Positions 54,012 through 64,000 of a DNA stretch of 64,000 bases are shown piece after piece; position 1 is the first letter of the stretch; each line of letters opens with the position of its first letter. The position numbers and the translations under genes were made by a program. The stretch covers positions 135,770,001 to 135,834,000 of the forward strand of contig CM059584.1 of assembly GCA_030407085.1 (NCBI GenBank). The letters are read 5' to 3'. The DNA is from Trichopria drosophilae. Taxonomy: Eukaryota; Arthropoda; Insecta; Hymenoptera; Diapriidae. A model generated the notes under the pieces. That model was not told the origin of the DNA, searched no databases, and saw nothing but the letters and a program-made list of their open reading frames with translations.

Positions 54012-57000
54012 ACAATTGTTATTATTGTGACAATTGTATGTACATGGATATAAGAATTCTATTACTCATTTGAGTTTCAAAATACAATAGAAGAGTTCAA
54101 TATCAGAACCTGTATTTGAAAAATCATTTTTTTCAGTTTGATAATTTATGTCATTTTTATCAACAATAAAAACGTATTTTCATTTTTTTTAGAAAAAAAT
54201 TACTCTCAATAATTCGAATTTAATAGTACTCAAATGAGTTACAACAGAGAAGGTATGTGCGAATAAAGAAAACCCACTAAATTTCTTGCTTCTGACTGGA
54301 TTAAACCAGCAAAACGTAAACAATGTTGAAAATTGGTAATTGCATACAATATTTTCTCTGTTGCGTGTTAGTTGCAGCCCTGTTTCGTATCTTAGGAGAT
54401 GCTACACAGCTGAGCTTCGCTACGTGCACGCAAGAAGAAGAGGCGGAAGCGACCAATTTTCGAAAGAACCACGCCACTCAGTCTACCGCGGCCAGAATTT
54501 CTATTAAGCGCATTAAACTAATTAATGTTTCTCCGGGAGCCTCTCATAACTTGCATGACGCGGACGACGGCACAAGGAGCCTTGCGGAACTGCCGACAGG
54601 CCACGCACCGCGTCATTCATTATCTCATTAGGTCAATTTACTTTCGCTCCGCAAATTTAAATTCTACCTTTATCACTGCGCACGGTGCTGTTATTTCCAA
54701 TTTTCTTAACCTTCTCATTAACATCACATCGATTTTGTTGCAGAATTTCCTACATCTTGTATTTTATAAAAAAAATCCTATGACATTTCAATTAGGATTG
54801 ACTGAATTGAATTGAATCTACAATATTTAGAGGTTATGAATTGCACTAATTGAAAACGATAAAGGTGGAATGCTTTGGAGAGCGAAGGTCGACGACGCGG
54901 TGACGGATGTACCCTTTCGAATATAGATTATGCGGGCGGGAGACGAGAGGCTTCTCGGCGACATCTCTGGGCAATGCGCACACCTGTAGCGCTGCAGCTG
55001 ACGTGTTGCGATTATCAAGACAAAGAGGTCGCTGTCAAAGTATCGTCGACCTCTAGAGGACCACACCACAACATATTTCTTCCATGTTCGAGACTTTTAA
55101 AGCACATCCGCTCAATATACTAGCCTTGTTGAATTTAAAATACAACTTTGTAAAATATATTATTGCAAAAAATATTTGTTTAATCGGCTAAATTGAATTG
55201 ATTCACGATCTTCGGTTGTCAACTGTGAAAAACTCGCGGCGACCGCTAGATGGCGACGAAATCCACACACGTAGTCGCACATCATTTCATATAATACAAG
55301 CGATTTTGTGATTCTAAATTGGAATACCGTCATTTTTTTCGCCATTCTGATTTAAAATTGTGTATTAGTCCTGAATTGATATCTCAAGTCATGGGTCGCG
55401 TGCGCAATTTTTATAGAAATAGGACATTCAATCGAGCTATTAAAAGCGGATATTTTTTTTGCGACAGGTTTTTGTCAATTGATAAGACAAAGGCGACAGT
55501 GAGACCGTTGCACGTGCCGAAACCCCCATAAAGACCGGAAAGTAATTTGAAGAGAATGAGGGTCTGCGAGTTCACTTTACACTAAGAAAGGAAATACTTT
55601 GTGCGAAACCTTCGTAAAGTCACTGTACATGCTCGAGATCTTTTGTTCCAAACATTTTCATAAAAAATATACATATATAATGTAATGACGGAAGAAATAG
55701 CATCATTCTAGAAATGTAGATTATAAGACATCCGATTGAAATGAACCATAAAAATACGAAACTTCATTAATTATCAACGTTTGATACGTATCGCTTCCCT
55801 AATAAAAAAAAGTATACGAAGATTGCTTAATTTACTTTTGTTCGTGCGATTCTCCCGGCATATTCCAAGAATTCATTGCTTCGATTGCCCAGCAATTGAA
55901 AAGTTTCCAGACGAAACTTTGAGACGTTCTATAGGTGTCAGACGATTTACCGAGACGTTCACGTGTCACAAGATTTGTGATCGTTCTCCAACTTTTTAGG
56001 AAAAAACCATCACGTTTCACACGATAAATCCAGGTAGAACAGATTCCAAGATTTGCGTCTGTTGTTTTCTTCCCACGAAATCATTGTTGTCAAACAAATT
56101 TTATATTTCGACAGTTTTCAAAAATTACCTCAAATAAAATAAATCAAGTTTTTGCCTCAGTGACTGATGAAATTTGCATTAAATACAAACGAATTCTTAC
56201 ATATTATACCCGATAATTATTATGATAGACTCAATTGGTCGAAAATAGTTTAGTGATGGAAACTAAATCCACTGGTAATGTCTATTGGGCCGTTAAATTT
56301 AATCCACCCTGACTTGAATCCTAAAGCCTATCACCGCTAACTTAATGACAATCTGTCGTGTGTAATCCAGACAATTTACTACGCCTTGGGTATATTTACG
56401 TTGTCTGCGATATTGTCAAGTAAAGGTAGCGTTGTTTATGGCATTTCGAGACCGACAGTTTGCCTACGGCTTCCTACCAAGTTCATAATGTCATAACGGA
56501 TACAATGCGTGCGCGTGGTTACCTTTGTTTGCCTCTGGCACGACGATATTGTTTCAAACTGCTATCCGATTATTTTCAACCGGAAACGCGCTTACTTCCG
56601 ATCCATTCAGCATCGATTTTAATTGTATACATGTACTGCTAACTTATTATTAATTGTTATTTTTAAAACATTTAATCAATCCCTGCACAAAAGAGAAAGA
56701 ACTAATAGAGTAATAAAAATAAACTAATTAAAAAAAACTTTCATAAACATTTCTTGTTAGAAACATCATAAGATACTAATGGCACGAATGGACCACATTT
56801 TTATCTCGAAAACACTGATTTTCGTGAGTCTAAAACTAGTTCGCGTACTGCTTCCTTCCTGTATTCTTATCTCAATTTCTCCTGCTCGGTGGATGTATTA
56901 AAATAAAAATAGAAATAAAAGTGACCTCGACGTTGACGTTAATATGAACTGAATTAATATCTCTTAGTAGTGATAACGCAATATTGTTTGTTAACAAAAA

Positions 57001-58116
57001 AAAAGTGTAACCACAGCACAATATATTATTGAAATTTTGAAATATGCTATGTTGCATTTTTTAACTTTCATCTAAACTAAGCTCGTAACAATCTATTGAA
57101 CAGTCGAAACAAACATTTTACTTTGTGCATAAAAAAGGAAAAAATGTTTAAAATAAGCATATATTTCACGACCAACAGCAACGACATGACATAGTAAGCA
57201 CAATTGAAACGTTGGAAACACTTTTTTTTTTACCGCGTTATATCTGAACATTTTCTAACAAGCAATGCTAACCAACCGATTTCGCTATCGATTATCACCT
57301 GTAATTACATAAATGACAATTAACGAGCACGCGAACAGTTACTTAATTTGAAAAACAGCGGCTACTTATTACACCGAGTTACTATACATATTTTTCTTTG
57401 GCGTATAAGTGAGTTGATTTTAATCGAATGCGGGCTGTGCGTCAAGTAGCGACCTTCAAGGTTATAACGCGTGTCCCTATATCTATATATGTGCGTACTA
57501 TGATCCATGCTTGATAAACGGTTCCAACAGAATACAAATTGACGAATTATGGCTCTTCGATATGCATCGCGGTGATGTCCCTGATTTTGCTTGTTCGCGG
57601 TACGCATTTCGTTTCTTTTATTTATTTGTCCCTGTGTTATGTATTGATTGCGACATTTGTTGCGCTTGCCACAAAAACTCTAGCTAATTCTTTACGCTTC
57701 AGTGGTATCATTTTATTTCCAATATTTTTAGATCGGTGCAAAATGAAATATCAATGCTCCAAGTTCAATACAAGTATTTTAATAAGTAAATACACTTTTC
57801 AAAATTTCTTAGGAATGTAAGGGAAGCTTTATACCGTTAAATAATTTCCCGAAACAAAATTTAGCGACTATTAGTTACAATAACAACATTTGGTTGCTTC
57901 ATTAAATTTATAATGTTTGACATACACAGAAAAAATATACTTCACAAATTCCGAAAACGGTTGGCAAGTAAATATACTCGTGTTCAAGTTCGGAAGAATT
58001 ACGCGCAAGGGACGTGAAAATCCTGGAACTCTTCGAAAATATTTCGCGTGCAGGCAGAACAGATTTCTGTATCCGTAAATTATAGCCCTTATTTATAGCT
58101 GATAATATAAACACGA
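54012..58116. other. Gene-free or intronic sequence with scattered islands
   Basis: Less AT-rich patches at about 54,340-54,630, 54,870-55,090, 55,360-55,540, 55,820-56,000, 56,400-56,630 and 57,400-57,610 have open frames of 60-100 codons, but no recognisable product. A MITE-like left end ('tacacagaaaaaatatactt') starts near 57,920, without a matched right end. No gene called. Confidence 0.35.
55241..55257 (+). promoter_or_regulatory. Strong CTCF-like motif
   Basis: GACCGCTAGATGGCGAC contains CCGCTAGATGGCG, a close match to the CTCF site, on the plus strand. Confidence 0.5.
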
Positions 58117-58200
58117 CAGTGGTCGAGGGCGCTAAAGTGTATGGTTATCGTTCAGCAGATCCGGGTTCGAATCTCCGTTGGAGTTGAATTTTTTTTTTTT
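58117..58200 (+). other. tRNA-like Pol III unit (tRNA pseudogene or SINE head)
   Basis: TGGTCGAGGGC at 58,120-58,130 fits the A-box and GGTTCGAATC at 58,164-58,173 the B-box. Spacing is as in tRNA genes, and a run of twelve T (58,189-58,200) follows as a Pol III terminator. The T-arm pairs imperfectly and the acceptor stem is not convincing, so it is tRNA-derived rather than a working tRNA. It is the most complete of three such relics in the window. Confidence 0.5.
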
Positions 58201-58240
58201 ACATTATTTTTGTGTAGAATTAAGAATATTTTTTATATTA

Positions 58241-58395
58241 CAGTGTGCGTAAAATGGTATTTTACACATTTATCATGTGCTCCCTTTCAGCTCGGCCCGC
58301 AAGCCTCACATTCGTAGAAAAAACTTTTACGCACTTGTATCGAAAACTACTATTTTCATAAATGTAGAAAAAAATGTTCGTCTATTTTTTTTATA
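58241..58395 (+). repeat. Dispersed repeat shared with 18.84-19.01 kb
   Basis: 'cagtgtgcgtaaa', 'cgtagaaaaaacttttacgc' and 'tgtatcgaaaactactattt' match the other copy in order. The middle differs. Confidence 0.5.
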
Positions 58396-60766
58396 TTGTT
58401 TCAAATTTTTCTTTATAATGTTTTTGTAGAGTTCAAAAAGTTTTCTCAAATCCTCGATATCACTGAATTATTTTTTCTCGTGTAAAATATTATTCATATA
58501 TTGTCATTGTACTCAGACGTATCAACGTCATAATGATTTTATGCTATTCGGATATGAAATGCTTTATGATTGTAGAATTCCTCTTGACGCTTGTCTGTTG
58601 TCGCGTCTGCGCCTGGCGGTGAATAATCAAACTAACTTGTTGTGGTTTCTTATTGATTCATATTCATATTTCTGTTACAAGTTTGGTAATTTTCTGTGGT
58701 TTTAGTAAAATTCTGTCACTCCGGTCACAATTTTACAAACATTTTATCAATGTAGTTTTTTAATACAAATAAAATATTAAAACATTAACGATAATTGTTC
58801 TTGCAAAATTACGACACTCGCATGAAAACTTAATAACAAAAAGTTTGATTACCAATTCTGATAAATTTGTCGCTGTAATTGAATTTACTTTTTAATACCA
58901 ACTTAAATTATTTTGGATAGGAAATAACCGTACCGTGCGATACCAAATTTATTGCTATTATCCGTGAAAGGCAGGAGCACTGTACATTTCATGTCGTATA
59001 ATATCGTCGTATATTTGCGGTCTAATAACAGAGAATCTATTTTTGTTGTTCGACGCGCTTATTAGGTTTCCGGCGCTTCGATCGATGACAACGAAAAGGC
59101 GACATTCATTACGTCGTATTAAAATTCAACTTTATTTCCCCGGTTCGAGACACCGAGCGTAATTGTATTGTATCGGGTATAATTGCTGATTATCACTTAA
59201 ATGTGGACGGGTTAATTAACTGACAAATTTATTGGTTAATAAGAACTTCCTACTAATTCGTACACCATTAAACTATTCATCATTAGTGTCACACTAAATC
59301 GATATGTTTAACTCAAAATATCTTAATTGTGCAGATTTATGGTTAATTATTTCTACTGGAAATTACTTCGCCATTTTTTCAAAATATTGAAATTTTACAA
59401 AACATTTGATGTATTGTAGAAGCTACTGTAAATTCGATAAAGAAAAACCAAGTTCGTTATGGACGAATGGAACAGTGTCCACTCAACGAAATATCGCATA
59501 AAACCACAAATTGAATGAACCAATCGTCGTGGACACTTTGTTGGACTTCGTGGTATGGTACTGGAATGGAGGGGGGTTCGATTTTGTTTGGACCGCAATT
59601 TTCGCGCCAGATTCGTAAACGAGCGGATGTTGAATATCGGTAAGAGTTATTTTTATAAATACAGATCGAGTTGAGTCATGGACCGGAAACCAAGCATCAA
59701 CCAATCACTCGGGTCCCTTCCGATTGATAATATGCAGACCGAAGGAATGGTCGTATAATTAGACGAGTTTCAGCGAATGTAATCGAATTAAAATTTTCCA
59801 CATTTTTCAAGCCGACGTATACGGTTATAAAAATGCAATACGAATGACTCCATGGAACAAAAATTTCGTTTGGCTTTGACTAAACTGACAAAAATGTTCT
59901 CTCCCGAGTTTATCTTACGTCGGTGGATTTAATTCGTTTTTACGTCATCCTTCGGGGATATCGCGACTGTTCATTACACGCATCAGCGTAAAACTGCGTC
60001 ATAAATATTCCGCAAATTTGTCGTTGACGATAACCTCGGCGGACTTCCTACTTTCATTTCGACGTATTATCTTGCAGTTGGAAAAGAAAGCCTTGCGGAG
60101 CACACTCTATACGATTCTTTATCTTCAGACGGCGGAGGCGGAGTCGTCAGCATCAAGACTGGGATATCTGTTAGAGGCTTCAGAGTCTTGCTTTTCATTT
60201 TCGCTTTGCTCGTAAAAGAGGCATCACTTTCTCCCAGAACGACCAACGTTACGACATTCTCAAAGAAAATCCAAAATCACGTGTACATTACTTTTTTTTT
60301 TAAATAAAAGGATCGTAATACAGTAAAAAAAATATAGTGATTTACAAGCAAACTTCGCCATGAAATGTTGAATTTGAAATTAAGGGGAAAAGGACCACCG
60401 TAGCAAATCTGACAATATTGAGAAAATTCTGAATGTCTAGCGCAAAAGTTTTCAAGTGCTTCGGAATACTTCCTGCAGCTCAAGAATCTTTCAAGTGCAA
60501 TTGAATCGTCCCGGGGAAATAAAGTTTAGATCCGATTCTGGAACTCCCATCTTCAGACACGTCTATTCAAAAGTGAACTGCTATAAAATGGCGGTAATTA
60601 ATCAATACTACGAGGGGAAAGCACTTGAATTGAAGCTCATCAATAAAAAATTGATTAATTTTAATTGAGCCATTTGCTCGATCATTAACGTAGAAAAACG
60701 TTTAAAACCACTAATTTAACCAAAACGATTTTCGATTTTTGAAAAAGATCCTTAAATCGCTTTTTT
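58396..60766. other. Gene-free stretch with one possible coding island
   Basis: AT-rich overall. Positions 60,003-60,300 are less AT-rich and open in one plus frame for about 100 codons without an ATG, containing NLGGLPTFISTYYLAVGKES and later GISVRGFRVLLFIFALLVKE. Two other frames are also largely open there, so composition may explain it. Not called as a gene. Confidence 0.3.
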
Positions 60767-61129
60767 TCATAATCCTTCGGCATTGACTTTTAATTGAATG
60801 ATTCCTGCGTTCAATAGATATCGAAAACTATAATACGTGCAGTGTACAAAGCTGACAGATAATTCCAGCAACCAACAGGAAAGGTTTATCGAATCTAGTC
60901 CAAGCCCTAAAATGCGTATAACCAACAATCTGCGATTTATTTCCTGGTCAGTATTCACTAACGGACTCAAATTGACAAAGCGTTCATTCTTGCACATACA
61001 CTTTATAACTAATCTGGAATCAAGCCTGCATTCACACGTGCGAGTAAGTCTCGTATCGACTCCACATTGTTTGCAATTTGGACACTCTGATAAAAGCATA
61101 AAAACAGTTAAACATTTCAAATTCTTCAT
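60767..61129 (-). pseudogene. Mutator-like transposase domain fragment
   Basis: This 120-codon frame has a CxxCxxCG start (CPNCKQCG), then CECRLDSRLVIKCMCKN and EINRRLLVIRILGLGLDSIN. It is followed by CW-LLELS-x-FVHCTYYSF. The order 'Cys-rich ... SP ... EINRR...MR(I/L)LG.G ... C...MD ... Y' is that of the N-terminal half of insect Mutator-like transposase-domain proteins. The usual FC..M(D) positions are changed, and the frame breaks after FRYLL, so it is a truncated relic. It could instead be a host gene derived from such a transposon. Confidence 0.45.
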
Positions 61130-61278
61130 TTCTTTGCCCTAAGTACTCATACAATTTTCTTTTATTTCAATTGTACTTAAATTTCTTTTTTTATCAAATT
61201 AAGCAGTCGTACAAAAAAAAACTGGGATGAAACGATTATGAACATTTTTATCTACCGACTTTTATGTCAAGTTTCATA

Positions 61279-61428
61279 TTAGTCACAAGTACTTTGATCT
61301 GGAGTAGAGATTAAATCTTGGATCTGTTCATGTTTAGTCAACATTGTATTAATTATATCGCTATTAATATACCTTACTGTCGTATGAGAAGGAATAAAAA
61401 ACGCCGTATTTGTTGATTGGACACGTAC
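61279..61428 (-). CDS. Possible terminal coding exon of an unidentified gene
   Basis: On the minus strand TTATTTCTGTTGCAG looks like a 3' splice site. From the next base a phase-0 frame runs 49 codons to TAA. It begins VRVQSTNTAFFIPSHTTVRY and continues with INSDIINTMLTKHEQIQDLI, then STPDQSTCD. The composition looks protein-like, but I do not recognise it. AATAAA on the same strand lies at 61,166-61,161. The Mutator-like fragment is just downstream on the same strand, so it may be part of the same transposon. Upstream exons were not found in the window. Confidence 0.3.
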   Translation of the reverse strand, partial: VRVQSTNTAFFIPSHTTVRYINSDIINTMLTKHEQIQDLISTPDQSTCD

Positions 61429-62432
61429 CTGCAACAGAAATAATTTTGATTATTACTTGTTTTAATAATTTAACATAATACAAATTAATTATTAATCAAG
61501 TTAGTCATAACAAATAAATACGAAATAATCATTTTAATATCGATACGATTTCCAGAGTGTACATTTTAATATTAATCATATAAAATATTTGTCTTTAAAA
61601 TTAGTAATCACCAATTACGTTAATCAACGTGACGAATGAACCAGACGATTTGGCACACGACTTTCCCCAATAAAAAACAAACAAATAATGTAAAAAATAA
61701 TTTCGTTCATTTCATACACAGATTTTGCATTCAGTCTAACAACACTTTCAATTGAGTTTTGCTTTGTTGCGCGGTAGTTCGTGTTAAAGTGCACGCTTAC
61801 TCGGTGCAAACTAGCGTCATAACAGTGCACATTTTTACTTGCTCTCTTAAGAGAACCCTTAACGAGTGCAACTCCCTGTGGGCCGCGTTATAACGGTTAC
61901 ATTCTAAAATTTCATAATTATTCCATAGTGAAACAGAACTCCCGTCTCAACTTCAAAATGTAAACGAACTTCTTTCTTAAAAATCAAGCAAGTGTTCGCC
62001 ATTTTTTTTTCAATATTTGGAAAATAATATTAATGATCACAAAAGTTTAATTAATTATAAATTCCAATGTAAATAATAAAATTAAGAATTTCGAAAGAGC
62101 AGAAAAAAGAAAATAGTAATTTTTTGCTCTAAAAATGTAATTTTTAAAAATCCATTCGTAATTATTTACTTTTTACATTCACAAAAAGTATTCATCAATT
62201 CAAAATAATTCTTATCTGAAAAACGATCTGATTTTTGTGAAATTAACATGAAAACGATAAAAAAAAAAATTTTTTCTGAATTTTTCACACATTTTCGGTT
62301 TCTTCATATTTTTCTTATAATTAACATCTGAATTCCGGATTTTTTCAATGTCTTTAAAAATATTTTTTCAAAAAAAAAGCTGCTGTACGGAATGATTTCG
62401 ACAGAAGGCGCTTCAAAAATATTTCAACCATG
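61429..62432. other. Gene-free stretch
   Basis: Strongly AT-rich, no recognisable gene or repeat. Confidence 0.5.
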
Positions 62433-63075
62433 TTAACCCTTTAACGCCCGACTTTTTTAGAACAGTCGGATTCGTTTGAAACATGTCACTCGGGGGTTTT
62501 TGGGGTCGCTGATTACGAATCTGATATCAGTTTTTCAAAATTTAAAATGGCGGATCCAATATGACGGACTAATTTTTTCAAATTGGTCAGATTCGTTTGA
62601 AACTTGTTACTCGGGGGTTTTTGGGTTCGCTGATTACGAATCTGATATCAGTTTTTCAAAATTCAAAATGTCGGATCCAATATGGCGAACTAATTTTTTC
62701 AAATTGGCCGGATTCGTTTGAAACTTGTTACCAGGAGGTTTTTGGGATAGCTGATTCCGAATCTGAAATCAGTTTTTCAAAATTCAAAATTTCGGTTTGA
62801 ATGTGTCGGGCGAATTTTTTCAAATTGGTCGGATTCTTTTGAAACTCGTTATTCGGGGGTTTTCGGGGTCGCTGATTATGAATTTTGAATTTTGAAAAAC
62901 TGATTCCAGATTCGTAATCAGCGACCCCAAAAAACCCCGTGTAACAAGTTTCAAACGAATCCGACCAATTTGAAAAAATTTGTCTGCCATATTGGATCCG
63001 CCATTTTGAATTTTGAAAAACTAACTGTAGATTCGTAATCAGCGACCCCGAAAACCCCCGAGTTGTCATTTTCAT
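62433..63075. repeat. 121-bp repeat array that turns into its own inverted copy
   Basis: It starts at TTAACCCTTTAACGCCCG, the same end type as the element at 21,399. Unit starts ('tcggattcgtttgaaact' or a variant) lie at about 62,465, 62,587, 62,708 and 62,829, a spacing of 121-122 bp. Each unit runs through 'actcgggggtttttggggtc', 'gattacgaatctgatatcag' and 'aaaatggcggatccaatatg'. At about 62,885 the orientation flips, and inverted units continue to about 63,070. No matching right TTAA end was seen. Open frames of up to 226 codons across it come from the repeat and are not genes. Confidence 0.8.
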
Positions 63076-64000
63076 TAGCTTAACTTTATTAGTGTAATAA
63101 TTAAAAAAAATGTAACATTTTTTATTGCAATATACATTTTTTTCACAAAGTAGGATAAATTTGTAGGTGTTGGGTATTAGGAAACCGAAAATATTCCAAT
63201 TTTTGTGAAAGTTATAAAGGTTTGAAGTCAAATTTAAATTGTTATTTGTATTTTTCATCATTATTATGTTCATTTTTTCATAATGAGAGTTTTTGTAATG
63301 AAAATTTGAATGATTACACAGGCAAACAAAAAATAGGACCCAACTATTCCGACGTATTTTGATTTGCCGAACACAAATTTGCAATAAAAATAGGGATAGG
63401 GGGTCCAATTTTTTAGTACATTTTTTTATTTCGATATTATTTATTTATTTATTTTTCGTTTATAATCAGTTATCTACAAAGATAATTTTACTCAAATAAT
63501 AGTACTTTTCGACAGGACATGATTTTTCTAACTTTCTTCCGGCAAAATGTAGCAAGTATCGACGCGTTAGGAATATATATTCTTCTGAAACCGGACGGTA
63601 TGTTAATTTTTCAAATAAAACCTTAGTATATACCTCGTAACGCGTTTGCGCGTCGAGACAAGTATATAGGCTCGTTTTATGCGTCATTCTCCGCTAAGGA
63701 AGGATACACGCACGCGATCTATATGCGTATGATGACGATGTAGGGGTCGCTGCAGGAAAACTGACTGTTTTGTGTTAATGGGTTAGGCGCGTTAATACCC
63801 AAGGTGATAAACCGCGGCCGATGGGCTCTCTTTACCCGGGTTTCGCAGCGAATAAAGCGTGAATCACGATTAACGAGCACCGATACCTTGTTTCGATGCA
63901 CGTTTTAATGCGGAAGGTAAAACACATTCGTTCAAGAATTTCCGTTCAAAAAAATAAACAGAATTGACAATGAGTCAGCTCCCATTCATCCAGGCCGATT
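63076..64000. other. Gene-free stretch to window end
   Basis: AT-rich to about 63,520, then less so. A 73-codon minus frame (63,466-63,687) has no recognisable domain. Nothing called. Confidence 0.4.

Overview
The window reads as nuclear DNA of an insect, most likely a hymenopteran. This is inferred from the AT-rich, intron-style sequence, the many MITE and foldback repeats, a Penelope-like retroelement relic, and one clear gene whose protein is an insect-type Brat (brain tumor) TRIM-NHL protein. It is not bacterial: there are no operons and almost no long open frames. Nearly all short open frames in the window are chance or lie inside repeats.

Layout. Positions 1-29,000 hold no convincing host gene. 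They are AT-rich and packed with non-autonomous DNA transposons: TA-flanked MITEs with CACTG-type ends, TTAA-flanked piggyBac-like elements, and a run of long foldback (hairpin) elements at 21.4-29.0 kb. Decayed transposon genes are also present: a Penelope-like reverse transcriptase at about 15.4-16.4 kb, and two insect transposon-associated protein families at 23.4-25.8 kb. Around 29.2 kb the character changes. From there to 46.3 kb the sequence is mostly unique, richer in CpG and nearly free of repeats (two MITEs). Because it lies directly downstream of the minus-strand brat stop codon and ends at a cluster of minus-strand AATAAA signals, I read it as a candidate very long brat 3' UTR. That is an inference.

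brat occupies 48,724-46,331 on the minus strand as one uninterrupted 797-codon frame with two B-boxes, a coiled coil and an NHL beta-propeller. A 3' splice site lies 20 bases upstream of the start codon, so the 5' non-coding exon(s) and promoter are further right. A four-codon upstream frame ends two bases before the Brat start. From 48.8 to 64 kb I see intronic or upstream sequence with several GC-richer islands, a long CT/GA tract, another TTAA element, a tRNA-like Pol III unit, a Mutator-like transposase fragment, one possible terminal coding exon (61.3-61.4 kb) and a palindromic array of a 121-bp repeat.

How it fits together: Brat is a post-transcriptional repressor, and its own message here may carry a very long 3' UTR with Pumilio-like sites and several poly(A) signals. 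CTCF-like motifs flank the coding exon with opposite orientation on the two sides. Everything else is transposon debris, notable for three-deep nesting and for a TTAA-flanked family that repeatedly carries the same internal unit with a YY1/Pho-like motif.
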